Source: an uncultured Roseobacter sp.
GTDB taxonomy: Bacteria > Pseudomonadota > Alphaproteobacteria > Rhodobacterales > Rhodobacteraceae
Assembly (NCBI RefSeq): GCF_947496515.1
Contig: NZ_CANMDB010000009.1
Span: 156,112 to 220,111 of the forward strand
Length of the DNA stretch: 64,000 bases
Reading direction: 5' to 3'
Position 1 is the first letter of the stretch. The number at the start of each line of letters is the position of its first letter. The position numbers and the translations under genes were made by a program. Shown here one piece after another: positions 17,817 through 26,626 of this stretch. The notes beneath the pieces were generated by a model. It was not told the origin of the DNA and ran no database searches. It saw only the letters and a list, made by a program, of their open reading frames with translations.

Positions 17817-19205
17817 ATGACTATCAAAAGCCTAGGCAATCCATTCTCCGATAAAACCGATTTGCGCCACGGTGCCGACTGCGGCTGTGACGGCTGCCTG
17901 TCCGGTCACGGGCATGACGCAGGGCATGTGGAGCCGCATCATATGTCCAGCGATCAGATGATGGAGCGTGCGGTGGAAAGCGCGATTGTCTGCTCCGTCT
18001 TTGGTCAAAGCGACATCGGGCGTCGGTCTTTCATGGGCATGATCGGCGGGACCACAGCGGCGGCCGCACTGGCGTCGGTCTTCCCGCTGGAGCAGGCCAA
18101 GGCGGCCCTTCTCGATGATCTGGGTCCACCCGAAAAGACGGATCTGAACATCGGGTTCGTGCCGATCACCTGTGCGACCCCGATCATTATGGCGCAGCCC
18201 TTGGGCTTTTACGAACGCTACGGGCTGAGCGCGCAGGTGATCAAAACCGCTGGCTGGGCCGTGGCGCGCGACAAATCGCTGTCGGGCGAGTACGACGCCA
18301 GCCACATGCTGACGCCGATGCCGCTGGCCATGACACTGGGCGCGGGCTCCATCGCGGAGCCCTACATCATGCCCGCCGTCGAGAACATCAACGGTCAGGC
18401 CATCGTGCTGTCCAATGAGCATCTCGACAAGCGCGACCCCAAGCAGTGGAAAGGCTTCACCTTCGGGGTGCCGTTCGAGTACTCCATGCACAACTTCCTG
18501 CTGCGCTACTACGTGGCGGAATTCGGGCTGGATCCGGATGTAGACATCCAGATCCGCGTGGTGCCACCGCCGGAGATGGTGGCGAACCTGCGCGCGGGCA
18601 ATCTGGACGGCTACCTTTCGCCCGATCCGTTCAACCAGCGCGCGGTGTTCGAGGGCATCGGTTTCATCCACATCCTGACCAAGGAGATCTGGGAGGGGCA
18701 TCCCTGCTGCGCCTTTGCCGCCCCGCTGAGTTTCGCAACAGAGCTGCCCAACACCTACGGCGCGCTGCTGAAGTCCATCATCGACGCGACGCAATATGCC
18801 TCCGACCCCGACAACCGGGTGGAGATTGCCGAGGCGATCTCGCCCACCAACTACCTCAACCAGCCGGTCACGGTGGTGCAGCAGGTGCTGACCGGCACCT
18901 ATGCCGACGGTCTGGGCGAGGTGCAGCGGGTACCTGACCGGATCGACTTCGACCCCTTCCCCTGGCATTCGATGGGCGTGTGGATCCTCGCTCAGATGAA
19001 ACGCTGGGGCTATATCGAGGGCGACATCGACTACAAGGCAGTGGCCGAGCAGGTCTACCTCGCCTCCGATGCGCGCAAGATCATGACCGAGCTGGGCTAC
19101 GACGCGCCGGAAGAGACCTACAAATCCCACACCATCATGGGCAAGACCTTTGATCCAGCCGAGCCCGAGGCCTATGTGGACAGCTTTGCCATCAAGGCCA
19201 ACTGA
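17817..19205 (+). CDS. CmpA/NrtA-family ABC substrate-binding protein with Tat signal (probable cyanate uptake)
   Basis: This 462-residue binding protein belongs to the nitrate/bicarbonate/cyanate family (CmpA/NrtA, COG0715). It has an unusually long, Cys/His-rich N-terminus (Cys22, 24, 27; His31, 33, 37, 41, 42) before a twin-arginine signal. The signal reads GRRSFMGMIGG, with Arg69-Arg70, followed by an Ala-rich core and a likely cleavage near AKA. The mature domain includes LNIGFVPITCATPIIMAQPLG, shown here only as its start LNIGFVPITCATP, and KGFTFGVPFEYSMHN. Genes for a permease, ATPase and cyanase follow, so cyanate is the likely ligand; nitrate or bicarbonate are alternatives. The stop overlaps the permease start by one base. 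Confidence 0.88.
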   Translation: MTIKSLGNPFSDKTDLRHGADCGCDGCLSGHGHDAGHVEPHHMSSDQMMERAVESAIVCSVFGQSDIGRRSFMGMIGGTTAAAALASVFPLEQAKAALLDDLGPPEKTDLNIGFVPITCATPIIMAQPLGFYERYGLSAQVIKTAGWAVARDKSLSGEYDASHMLTPMPLAMTLGAGSIAEPYIMPAVENINGQAIVLSNEHLDKRDPKQWKGFTFGVPFEYSMHNFLLRYYVAEFGLDPDVDIQIRVVPPPEMVANLRAGNLDGYLSPDPFNQRAVFEGIGFIHILTKEIWEGHPCCAFAAPLSFATELPNTYGALLKSIIDATQYASDPDNRVEIAEAISPTNYLNQPVTVVQQVLTGTYADGLGEVQRVPDRIDFDPFPWHSMGVWILAQMKRWGYIEGDIDYKAVAEQVYLASDARKIMTELGYDAPEETYKSHTIMGKTFDPAEPEAYVDSFAIKAN

Positions 19206-20038
19206 TGGGCACGCTGTCGGAGAACAAGCGCGCGGCCTTGTTGTCGGTGCTGCTGCTGGTGGTCGGCTGCCTGATATGGGAGTTGTCGATCCCCGCGCAG
19301 AAAGCCGCTGGTGAGCTGACGGAATACGAGCTGCTCACCGGAGCGGGCCAGCCAAAAGCCGGTGTGCCGCCACCCAGTCAGGTGCTCGCCAAGGCGTGGG
19401 AGCAGCTCTCCAACCCGTTCTACGACGCCGGTCCCAACGATAAGGGCATCGGCATCCAAATCGGCTATTCCATCTACCGCGTGCTGGCGGGATACCTGCT
19501 GGCAGCGCTGATTGCGATCCCCTTGGGGTTCCTTATCGGGATGTCGTCGGTGGCCTATAAGGCGCTCAACCCCTTCATTCAGGTCCTGCGGCCCATTTCG
19601 CCGCTGGCCTGGATGCCGCTGGCGCTTTTCGTCATTCAGGACAGCGAGGCGAGCGCGATTTTCGTGATCTTCATCTGTTCGATCTGGCCGATGCTGATCA
19701 ATACCGCCTTTGGCGTGGCCGGCGTGCGCGAGGATTGGGTGAACGTGGCGCGGACCCATGAGTTGGGTGCGCTCAAGACCGCCTTTACCGTGATCCTGCC
19801 CGCCGCGGCACCAACCATCGTGACGGGCATGCGCATCTCCATCGGGATCGCGTGGCTGGTCATCGTGGCGGCAGAGATGCTCGTGGGTGGCACCGGCATT
19901 GGCTATTACGTCTGGAACGAGTGGAACAATCTCGACCTGACCTCGGTCATCTTCTCCATCCTCATGATCGGCATCGTTGGCATGCTGCTCGATTCCATGT
20001 TCGGCCTGCTGCAACGCACGGTCGCCTACACCGAATAG
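19205..20038 (+). CDS. ABC permease, nitrate/cyanate type
   Basis: This 277-residue inner-membrane permease belongs to the NrtB/CynB/SsuC family. It has an N-terminal membrane segment (LLSVLLLVVGCLIWEL) and a periplasmic loop. A core of about five helices follows, with the EAA-type cytoplasmic loop near VARTHELGALKTAFTVILPAAAP. The one-base overlap TGATG with the upstream binding-protein gene suggests coupled translation. It should form the channel of a cyanate importer with the ATPase at 20049. Confidence 0.92.
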   Translation: MGTLSENKRAALLSVLLLVVGCLIWELSIPAQKAAGELTEYELLTGAGQPKAGVPPPSQVLAKAWEQLSNPFYDAGPNDKGIGIQIGYSIYRVLAGYLLAALIAIPLGFLIGMSSVAYKALNPFIQVLRPISPLAWMPLALFVIQDSEASAIFVIFICSIWPMLINTAFGVAGVREDWVNVARTHELGALKTAFTVILPAAAPTIVTGMRISIGIAWLVIVAAEMLVGGTGIGYYVWNEWNNLDLTSVIFSILMIGIVGMLLDSMFGLLQRTVAYTE

Positions 20039-20048
20039 GAGCCAGCGC

Positions 20049-20954
20049 ATGGCCACGTCTTTCCTGAGTATCGAGCAACTGACCCAACGCTATCCGGACG
20101 GCAAGGGCGGGGAGTTCACTGTCTTTGAAAACGCCAGTTTCGGCATCGAAAAGGGTGAGTTCGTCTGCATCCTCGGCCATTCCGGCTGCGGCAAGTCCAC
20201 CATCATGAATATACTGGCGGGGCTTGCCGAGCCCACGAGCGGCGTGGTCAAGATGGACGGGCGGCATGTGTCCGGCCCCAGCCTCGACCGCGGCGTGGTG
20301 TTTCAGAACTACTCCCTATTGCCGTGGCTCACGGCCCTGAAGAACGTCACCTTCGGCGTCTCTGCCCGGTTTCCGGGGTGGAGCAAGGCCAAGGTCATCG
20401 AACACTCCACTGCCTTCCTCGCCAAGGTCGGGCTGACGGGCGATGCGATCCACCGCAAGCCCAGCCAGTTGTCAGGGGGGATGCGCCAGCGTGTCTCTAT
20501 CGCGCGGGCCTTCGCCAATGAGCCGAAGCTGTTGCTGCTGGATGAGCCTTTCGGTGCGCTCGATGCGTTGACCCGCGGCACCATTCAGGACGAGCTGATA
20601 AAGGTCTGGAGCGACACGGATCAGACGGTGTTCATGATCACCCACGACATCGACGAGGCGATCCTGCTCGCCGACCGGATCCTGCTGATGACCAACGGAC
20701 CCATGGCGCAGGTGGCCGAGAGCGTGGAGATCACCATTCCGCGCCCGCGGGTGCGCAATGACATTGTCGAGCACCCCAACTACTACGCCATCCGCAACCA
20801 TCTGGTGCATTTCCTCGCGCAGCGGTCGGCAGAGCTGTCAGGTCAGGAACCAACGGTCAATCAGCACCCCAAGCCCGTGCGGATCGTGATGACCGAAGAG
20901 CCTGAGGGCGAAGACCCCGAGCCTGCGCCGCGCTTGCGTGCGGTTGAGGGGTAG
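20049..20954 (+). CDS. ABC ATPase, nitrate/cyanate type
   Basis: This 301-residue ATPase belongs to the NrtD/CynD/SsuB family. It has Walker A GHSGCGKST, signature LSGGMRQRVSIARA and Walker B LLLDEPFGALDALTRG, with a TDQTVFMITHDIDEA switch region. The start is the ATG at 20049; the frame is open further upstream inside the permease gene. The C-terminal 50 residues are a Pro/Glu-rich tail beyond the normal ATPase fold. The gene lies 10 bases after the permease and drives the same importer. Confidence 0.93.
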   Translation: MATSFLSIEQLTQRYPDGKGGEFTVFENASFGIEKGEFVCILGHSGCGKSTIMNILAGLAEPTSGVVKMDGRHVSGPSLDRGVVFQNYSLLPWLTALKNVTFGVSARFPGWSKAKVIEHSTAFLAKVGLTGDAIHRKPSQLSGGMRQRVSIARAFANEPKLLLLDEPFGALDALTRGTIQDELIKVWSDTDQTVFMITHDIDEAILLADRILLMTNGPMAQVAESVEITIPRPRVRNDIVEHPNYYAIRNHLVHFLAQRSAELSGQEPTVNQHPKPVRIVMTEEPEGEDPEPAPRLRAVEG

Positions 20955-20960
20955 GAGGGC

Positions 20961-21446
20961 GTGAGCACCAGCGATACGCTGCCCCGGCCCCCGGTGCCGC
21001 CCTTCAGTTATGAAGAGGCGGTGGCCAAGGTGCGCATGGCCGAGAACGCGTGGAACACGCGCGATCCCGGGAAGGTGGCGCTGGCCTATACGCCCGACAC
21101 CCGCTGGCGCAACCGGTCGGAGTTCCTGAACGGGCGCACGGAGGTAGAGGCATTTCTGCAGCGCAAGTGGGCGGCGGAGAACGGCTATCGCCTGATCAAG
21201 GAGATCTGGGCGCATGAGGGCAACCGGATCGCCGTGCGGTTCTGCTACGAATGGCACGACGCGGGCGGTCAGTGGTTCCGCGCCCATGGCAACGAGAACT
21301 GGGCCTTTGACGCCCAAGGCTACATGGCCGAGCGCCATGCCTCCATCAACGATGTGCCGATTGCGGTGGACGCGCGGCTGTTTCACTGGCCGGAAGGAAC
21401 CCCCCGGCCCGACGATCACCCCGGACTGACAGAATTAGGACTGTAA
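20961..21446 (+). CDS. DUF1348 / NTF2-like protein
   Basis: This 161-residue protein starts with GTG six bases after the ATPase stop and ends one base before the cynS start. It belongs to the DUF1348 group of NTF2-like (cone-shaped alpha+beta barrel) proteins. Visible motifs are [46 protein letters not shown] and [12 protein letters not shown]2-like folds often form small-molecule pockets or enzymes, but no activity is established for this branch that I can name. Its position inside a cyanate operon suggests a role with cyanate, carbamate or a related compound such as a nitrile. Confidence 0.85.
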   Translation: MSTSDTLPRPPVPPFSYEEAVAKVRMAENAWNTRDPGKVALAYTPDTRWRNRSEFLNGRTEVEAFLQRKWAAENGYRLIKEIWAHEGNRIAVRFCYEWHDAGGQWFRAHGNENWAFDAQGYMAERHASINDVPIAVDARLFHWPEGTPRPDDHPGLTELGL

Positions 21447-21447
21447 G

Positions 21448-21915
21448 ATGAAGGATATGACCCAAATGACCGAGATGACCAAAGAGGACGTAACAGCGAT
21501 GATCCTGTCCGCCAAGAAACAGGCGGGCCTGACCTGGGAAGAAATCGCCGAAAAGATCGACATGTCGCCGATCTGGACCCATTCGGCGGCGATGGGTATG
21601 AACGCCTTTCCACCTGACAAGGCGGCGCTGATGGTCTCGACCATGAGGCTGCCGCAGGAGGCCGAGCAGGTGCTGGCCGAAAGCCCCACCAAGATCTGGG
21701 AGCAGGCCGTGCCGACGGATCCCTGCATCTACCGTTTCTACGAGATCGTGGGCGTCTATGGCCCGACGCTGAAGGCGATCATCCAGGAGAAATTCGGAGA
21801 TGGCATCATGTCGGCCATTGATTTCGACATGTCGGTGACCCGGGTGGAGCACCCCAAGGGCGACCGGGTGAAGGTTGAGATGTCGGGCAAGTTTCTGGGC
21901 TACAACAGCTGGTAG
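21448..21915 (+). CDS. cynS: Cyanate hydratase (cyanase)
   Basis: This 155-residue enzyme converts cyanate and bicarbonate to ammonia and CO2 via carbamate. All three catalytic residues known from the E. coli enzyme are present at the same numbers: Arg96, Glu99 and Ser122, in the segments YRFYEIVGVYGP and DGIMSAIDF. The N-terminal helix bundle that resembles a DNA-binding fold (residues about 12-80) is complete, as is the C-terminal decamer-forming end. Length is as expected. It is the last gene of the transporter operon, giving ammonium from imported or internally formed cyanate. A strong terminator follows. Confidence 0.97.
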   Translation: MKDMTQMTEMTKEDVTAMILSAKKQAGLTWEEIAEKIDMSPIWTHSAAMGMNAFPPDKAALMVSTMRLPQEAEQVLAESPTKIWEQAVPTDPCIYRFYEIVGVYGPTLKAIIQEKFGDGIMSAIDFDMSVTRVEHPKGDRVKVEMSGKFLGYNSW

Positions 21916-21952
21916 CAGCAGCGCCGCCGGGTTGGCGTTCTGCAGATGGAAT

Positions 21953-21980
21953 GGCCGCGGGATTGCCCCGCGGCCTTTTT
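21953..21980 (+). terminator. Rho-independent terminator after cynS
   Basis: The 9-base stem GGCCGCGGG (21953-21961) with CCCGCGGCC (21967-21975), a 5-base loop and a run of five T residues closes the cyanate operon. Confidence 0.9.
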
Positions 21981-22273
21981 GTTTGCGCCAGCAAGCAGCA
22001 TACGGTTGTCCTAACGCGCGTCGCTTCAACCCTCCGCCCGGCCCAAAGGCCGGGCATCGCCCGACCTCCCCGTCAAACCGGAGGTTTGCTTTTCGCAAAC
22101 GAGGGCGATTTCAAGGGTTGCAAGTAGCTTGACATATGGTCTGTTTGCACTTCCCGACGCCGCCGAGCTGTTGCGAAACGCCCTCCAGGTCGGGCGATGC
22201 CCTCAGTACTTTGCGGACCTGTCTTTCCTGTCCCCTGAGCTTTAGTTCCCCGGTTTAACTCGGCACGGCATGT
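21981..22273. other. Gene-free spacer upstream of the TTT operon, with palindromes
   Basis: No gene is supported here. The spacer holds a perfect hairpin, GCCCGGCC-CAAA-GGCCGGGC (22036-22055), one copy of a dispersed repeat (22068-22107) and a TTGACA at 22129-22134 without a convincing -10 box. The operator array listed separately begins at 22274. Confidence 0.6.
22068..22107 (+). repeat. Dispersed repeat, copy 1
   Basis: The 22 bases at 22068-22089 (beginning CCCCGTCAAACCGG) are identical to the reverse complement of 30886-30907. Similarity continues into a GCAAA-rich tail and a GGGCG end. The unit contains an internal palindrome, CAAACC-GGA-GGTTTG. Both copies are intergenic, about 9 kb apart and in opposite orientation, at the two ends of the TTT operon. 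Confidence 0.75.
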
Positions 22274-22311
22274 CAAAATATCTTTCTGATATTTTGGTAT
22301 TCCAAAATATC
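22274..22311. promoter_or_regulatory. Three alternating half-sites (double palindrome) upstream of the TTT operon
   Basis: CAAAATATC (22274-22282) pairs perfectly with GATATTTTG (22288-22296). That second element, extended by one G, pairs perfectly over 10 bases with CCAAAATATC (22302-22311). The middle half-site is thus shared by two overlapping palindromes. The centre TTGGTATTCCAA resembles operators of FadR/FCD-type GntR proteins, so the GntR regulator encoded at 27540 is the likely binder. The sequence lies 63-100 bases before the first gene, with a possible -10 (TTTATA, 22321-22326) just after it. Confidence 0.65.
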
Positions 22312-22373
22312 GAATATTGATTTATACCCTCCTCAGGGCGCCCCAGTGCGCAGATCCAAGGGAGGAAAAACCA

Positions 22374-23318
22374 ATGAAGAAATTATTTGCCATTGCGGCG
22401 GCTGCGGCCATCGTGGGCGGCGATCTGGCGGCCGAGGAGTTCCCCTCGAAAACCATCGAGGTGATCACCCACGCCGGCAACGGCGGCGGGACGGATGTGA
22501 CCACGCGAATGATGATGATCCGCGCCCGCCGCGAGTTGGGCGGCGATATGGTCGTCGTCAACAAGCGCGGCGGCGGCGGTGCCTCGGCCATGGACTACTA
22601 CCTCGAACAAGAGGCGGACGGGCATAGCATCCTGACCTTCACCATCGGCCATTCGGCAACGGTCGCGCTCGGCAAGACCGACATGAAGCTCGAAGACGTG
22701 CGCCCCATCGCGCGCGGCACCGACGATCCGCAGATCCTGATGACGCGCTGCGGTGTCTATGACAGCGCCGAAGCCTTTGTCACCGCGCAGAAAGATGAAC
22801 CGCTGACCTACGGCACCACCCATCTGGGCGGCATTGACGATGTCTCCGCCTTCATGTTCGCGCGCCGCGGCGAGCTGGCAACACCCAAGATCGTTCCCTT
22901 TGAGGGCGGGGGTGAGCTTGCCACGCAACTCGTTGCGGGTGCGGTTGACGTTGCGGTGCTGAACCTCGCCGAAGCAGGCTCGCAGATCGACGCGGGCGAT
23001 ATCTGCCCCATCGTGGTGCTGGCGCCGGAGCGGATGAGCGGTCTGCCGGATGTCTCTACCGCGCAGGAGCTGGGGATCGACGCGAACTTCTCCACCGTGC
23101 GGGGCTTTGTCGTGCATGCGGACACGCCCGATGACGTGGCCAAAAAGCTCGAAGAGGGGCTGTTGAAGGCCATGGACCACACGGTCTACCAAGGCTTTCT
23201 GACCTCCGTTGGTCTGGACGAAAGCTCGGTCGCCGATGCGGAGACCTGGGGCAGCCAGCTGACCTCCATGCAGACGGATATGGATGCCGCACTGCGCGAG
23301 CTGGGCTTTATCGAGTAA
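22374..23318 (+). CDS. Tripartite tricarboxylate transporter (TTT) substrate-binding protein, TctC/Bug family
   Basis: This 314-residue periplasmic binding protein starts at 22374 behind GGGAGGAA. The signal peptide MKKLFAIAAAAAIVGGDLAAEE is short and clear (core LFAIAAAAAIVGG). The mature part has the Bug-family look: KTIEVITHAGNGGGTDVTTR near the N-terminus, VVVNKRGGGGASAMDYY, and an LTYGTTHLGGIDD segment in the second lobe. Bug proteins capture carboxylates. The downstream enzymes suggest a sugar acid rather than citrate. It is the first gene of an eight-gene operon and follows the triple half-site operator. Confidence 0.9.
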   Translation: MKKLFAIAAAAAIVGGDLAAEEFPSKTIEVITHAGNGGGTDVTTRMMMIRARRELGGDMVVVNKRGGGGASAMDYYLEQEADGHSILTFTIGHSATVALGKTDMKLEDVRPIARGTDDPQILMTRCGVYDSAEAFVTAQKDEPLTYGTTHLGGIDDVSAFMFARRGELATPKIVPFEGGGELATQLVAGAVDVAVLNLAEAGSQIDAGDICPIVVLAPERMSGLPDVSTAQELGIDANFSTVRGFVVHADTPDDVAKKLEEGLLKAMDHTVYQGFLTSVGLDESSVADAETWGSQLTSMQTDMDAALRELGFIE

Positions 23319-23395
23319 CTACTGTGCCGGTCGCCGGTCTGCCGCGAGAACGTGGCGGACCGGTCCTTTCTCTCCAGCTTGTCGGGATCTCCGAG

Positions 23396-23836
23396 ATGAC
23401 ACGCTACGCCGTTCCCTGCGGGATCATCGCCTTTTGCCTGCTGACCTACTGGCTCAGCACGCAGTTCGACCGGGTCCCCCCGATCCTGTTGCGCGGGATG
23501 CAGCCTGCGGATTTCCCGCAGATGGTTCTGATCCTGATTGTCACGCTGGCGGTGCTGGTCATGCTCTTTGACCGCCCCATCGTGCGCGACCCGGTGCCGT
23601 CTGCCGTCTGGATCAGCCTTGGGCTCTTCGGGCTCTTTGCGCTGGCAGCACAGGTGGATCTGTTTCTGGGGCTGGGTGTCTTCGCTGGGGCGCTTGCCTT
23701 CATGTGGGGCGAGCGGCGGATCTGGGCCATCGGCCTCGTCGCGCTGATCAGCCCCGCGCTTGTCTTCCTGCTCTTTGATCAGGTCTTCAGCATCCGCTTT
23801 CCGCGCGGCCTGCTGACCAACCTCTGGTACGGATAG
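23396..23836 (+). CDS. TTT small membrane subunit, TctB-like
   Basis: This 146-residue membrane protein has four hydrophobic segments (starting CGIIAFCLLTYWL, MVLILIVTLAVLVMLF, WISLGLFGLFALAAQ and the closing VALISPALVFLLF), the topology of TctB subunits. The frame is open to 23324, but the ATG at 23396 begins at the first membrane helix; its ribosome-binding site is weak. It lies between the binding protein and the large TctA subunit, the standard gene order. TctB proteins are poorly conserved, so the call rests mainly on topology and position. Confidence 0.85.
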   Translation: MTRYAVPCGIIAFCLLTYWLSTQFDRVPPILLRGMQPADFPQMVLILIVTLAVLVMLFDRPIVRDPVPSAVWISLGLFGLFALAAQVDLFLGLGVFAGALAFMWGERRIWAIGLVALISPALVFLLFDQVFSIRFPRGLLTNLWYG

Positions 23837-23841
23837 CCCTC

Positions 23842-25338
23842 ATGGAACCACTCATTGCAGGTCTGATGGCGCTGATGGATCCCGGTCTTCTGGTGCTGCT
23901 CTTTGCCGCCACGCTGGGCGGGGTGATCATCGGCGCGCTGCCGGGGTTGAACGCGACGACCGGGGCCGCGCTGCTCCTGCCCTTTACCATCACCATGGAT
24001 CCGATCCCGGCGATTGCGATCCTGACGACGATCTACTGTGCGGCGACCTTTGCGGGTGCCATCACCGCGATCCTGATAAATACGCCGGGCACCTCTGCCA
24101 GTGCGACGACCTGTCTGGACGGCTACCCGCTGGCACAGCGCGGCGAGGCGGGCCGTGCGTTGGGGATGGCGACGATTTCCTCGACCATCGGGGGCATCAT
24201 TTCTGTCATCTGCCTGATGCTCGCCGCGCCGCTGATGGCGCGGATGGCCTATAACTTCGCGCCGCCGGAGTACTTCGCCCTGACCGTCTTCGGCATCTCG
24301 ATGCTGGCCACCATCGGCGACGGCACACCGCTCAGGAACATCATCGCGGGGGCCTTTGGCGTGCTGCTGGCCACGGTGGGCAAGGACCTGCTGACCACGG
24401 TGGAACGCTTTACCTTTGGCTTCAACGAACTCTCCGAGGGCATTGGTTTCGTGCCCGTCATGATCGGGATCTTCGGCATCTCGGAACTGCTGGTGCAGGC
24501 CGAACGGCTGAGCGTCAAGCGCCGTCAGGTTCATATGAAAGCGATCAAGCTGCCGTCACGGGCGGACTATCAAAAGGTCTGGCGCACGATCCTGCGCTCC
24601 TCCGGCATCGGAACGTTCATCGGCATCCTGCCGGCCGAGGGCGCCACCGTCGCTTCCATGATCGGCTACAACGAGGCGCGACGCTGGTCCAAGACACCCA
24701 AAGAGTTTGGCAAGGGCTCCATTGAGGGGATCGCGGGCTCGGAGGCAGCCAACAATTCCGCCGCCGGGGGGGCTATGGTGCCCACACTGGCGCTCGGCAT
24801 TCCGGGCAGTCCGACGGCGGCGGTGATCCTCGCGGGGCTGATGGTGCACGGTCTGCAGCCCGGCCCCACCATGTTCACCGAACAGGCGGAGTTCGCTTAC
24901 GCGATCTTCTGGGCGATGCTGCTGGTCAACGTCATGTTCATTTTCGTCGGCCTCTTCGGCGCCAAGATCTTTGCCCGCGTGACCTTTGTCCCGGTGCAGA
25001 TCCTCTGGCCCATCGTGTTCACCTTCTCCATTGTTGGTGGCTACGCGCTCGACCAATCCATGCTGGATGTCTACATCGCGCTCGGCGCCGGGGTGATCGG
25101 CTACTTCATGCGGCGCTTTGGCTATTCGGTGGTACCGCTGGCCATTGGCCTGATCCTCGGCGGGATGCTGGAGAAACGCCTCGGCCAGTCGCTGATCATG
25201 CTGGATGACCAGTGGTGGCTGATGTTTACCCGCCCCCTCACCTTGCTGTTTTTCGCGCTGACCGTTCTGGCCCTGTTCGGCCCCTTCCTGTGGCGGCTTT
25301 TCAAGCAGCGCGACCCCATGGTTTCTACCGGAGAGTAA
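23842..25338 (+). CDS. TTT large membrane subunit, TctA family
   Basis: This 498-residue protein with about 11-12 hydrophobic helices is the transport channel of the tripartite tricarboxylate transporter. Family motifs are visible: GVIIGALPGLNATTGAALLLP near the start (given as GALPGLNATTGAALLLP), LINTPGTSASATTCLDGYPL, and AANNSAAGGAMVPTLALGIPG. It would import the ligand bound by the TctC-like protein using an ion gradient. It starts five bases after the TctB stop, and the next enzyme gene begins three bases after its own stop, so transport and catabolism are encoded together. Confidence 0.94.
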   Translation: MEPLIAGLMALMDPGLLVLLFAATLGGVIIGALPGLNATTGAALLLPFTITMDPIPAIAILTTIYCAATFAGAITAILINTPGTSASATTCLDGYPLAQRGEAGRALGMATISSTIGGIISVICLMLAAPLMARMAYNFAPPEYFALTVFGISMLATIGDGTPLRNIIAGAFGVLLATVGKDLLTTVERFTFGFNELSEGIGFVPVMIGIFGISELLVQAERLSVKRRQVHMKAIKLPSRADYQKVWRTILRSSGIGTFIGILPAEGATVASMIGYNEARRWSKTPKEFGKGSIEGIAGSEAANNSAAGGAMVPTLALGIPGSPTAAVILAGLMVHGLQPGPTMFTEQAEFAYAIFWAMLLVNVMFIFVGLFGAKIFARVTFVPVQILWPIVFTFSIVGGYALDQSMLDVYIALGAGVIGYFMRRFGYSVVPLAIGLILGGMLEKRLGQSLIMLDDQWWLMFTRPLTLLFFALTVLALFGPFLWRLFKQRDPMVSTGE

Positions 25339-25341
25339 GCG

Positions 25342-26517
25342 ATGACCAAGATCAAATCCATCCGCACACGGGTCTGGAACTGGACCGGGCCGACCGTGCC
25401 GCCGCAGGGGAACTTCTGCACCAACGCCTCGGACGCGCTGTGGATCAAGGGCGATGCGATGGCGTCCTTCCGGTTTCACCAGTGGCTGACCTGCGAGGTG
25501 GAAGCAGAGGATGGCACTATCGGTATCGGCAACGCGGCCCTCGCCCCCACGGTGGTGAAACAGGCGATTGACGACTGGTACGCGCCACTGGTCATTGGCG
25601 AGGATCCGTTTGACTACGCCTATCTTTGGGAAAAGATGTACCGCCGGACCCATGCCTGGGGCCGCAAAGGGATCGGGATGACCGCCATCTCCGCCATCGA
25701 CATCGCCATCTGGGACCTGATGGGCAAACTGGTGGGAAAGCCTGTCTTCAAACTGCTGGGCGGGCGCACGAAGGAAAAAATCCCGGTCTACTACTCCAAA
25801 CTCTACGCGGACAGCGTCGAGGCGATGCAGCGCGAGGCCGAAGAGGCGGCGCGCCACGGCTATCAGGCCTTCAAATCCCGCTTTGGTTTCGGGCCGAAAG
25901 ATGGCATGGCGGGGATGCGCGAGAACCTCAAGCGCGTGGAAGCGCTGCGCGAGGTACTGGGCTATGACGTCGATCTGATGCTCGAGTGCTACATGGGCTG
26001 GAACCTCGATTATGCCAAGCGGATGCTGCCGAAGCTCGCCCAATACGAGCCGCGCTGGCTGGAGGAGCCGGTCATTGCAGACGATGTGGCAGGCTACGCG
26101 GAGCTCAACGCCATGGGGATCGTGCCGATCTCTGGTGGCGAGCATGAGTTCAGCATCATGGGCTGCAACGAGCTTATTCAGCGCAAGGCCGTGAGCGTGC
26201 TGCAATACGACACCAACCGCGTGGGCGGTATCACGGCGGCACAGAAGATCAACGCGATTGCCGAGGCAGCCCAGATCCCAGTGATCCCCCACGCGGGTCA
26301 GATGCACAATTATCACCTGACCATGGCCAACGCGAACTGCCCGATCAGCGAGTATTTCCCCGTCTTCGACGTGGAAGTGGGCAACGAGCTTTTCTACTAT
26401 ATCTTCGAGGGCGACGCCGAGGCGCAAGACGGCTATCTGCAGCTCAGCGACGATACACCGGGGCTGGGCATTTCCATCACCGACAAACATCTGGACCACT
26501 TCGAGATCACCGAATGA
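25342..26517 (+). CDS. Enolase-superfamily sugar-acid dehydratase (L-rhamnonate dehydratase-like)
   Basis: This 391-residue protein aligns by eye with L-rhamnonate dehydratase and related mandelate-racemase-group enzymes. These abstract the alpha-proton of an aldonate and remove water to give a 2-keto-3-deoxy acid. Residues corresponding to the RhmD site are Glu215 (Asp in RhmD), Glu241/242, Glu267, His268, Asp290 and His317 in [12 protein letters not shown]. The Asp-to-Glu change at the first metal ligand ([10 protein letters not shown]) is unusual. The [20 protein letters not shown] segment (first part [14 protein letters not shown]) is typical. It should be the first catabolic step; the exact sugar acid is unknown. 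Confidence 0.88.
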   Translation: MTKIKSIRTRVWNWTGPTVPPQGNFCTNASDALWIKGDAMASFRFHQWLTCEVEAEDGTIGIGNAALAPTVVKQAIDDWYAPLVIGEDPFDYAYLWEKMYRRTHAWGRKGIGMTAISAIDIAIWDLMGKLVGKPVFKLLGGRTKEKIPVYYSKLYADSVEAMQREAEEAARHGYQAFKSRFGFGPKDGMAGMRENLKRVEALREVLGYDVDLMLECYMGWNLDYAKRMLPKLAQYEPRWLEEPVIADDVAGYAELNAMGIVPISGGEHEFSIMGCNELIQRKAVSVLQYDTNRVGGITAAQKINAIAEAAQIPVIPHAGQMHNYHLTMANANCPISEYFPVFDVEVGNELFYYIFEGDAEAQDGYLQLSDDTPGLGISITDKHLDHFEITE

Positions 26518-26528
26518 CACAAGACCGC

Positions 26529-26598
26529 CGCGCCCCGGACCTGACCCGGGGCCTCCTGCCAGCCGCCGCCAGAGGCCCCGGGTCAGGTCCGGGGCGCG
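26529..26598. repeat. Perfect 27-bp inverted repeat inside the operon
   Basis: The arms 26529-26555 (starting CGCGCCCCGGACCTGACC) and 26572-26598 (ending GGTCCGGGGCGCG) are perfect complements around a 16-base loop. It occupies the only sizeable gap in the operon, between the dehydratase and the DapA-like gene. The core CGGGTCAGGTCCG matches a related palindrome at 60605-60661. No T tract follows, so it is more likely an mRNA-stabilising or dispersed intergenic palindrome than a terminator. Confidence 0.85.
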
Positions 26599-26626
26599 TT
26601 GCGTGTCCGACAAACGGAGGAACCCC

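Noticed and set aside
21981..22273. Insertion-sequence remnant
   Set aside because: Only short palindromes and a 22-base repeat are present. There is no transposase fragment, terminal inverted repeat pair or target duplication.
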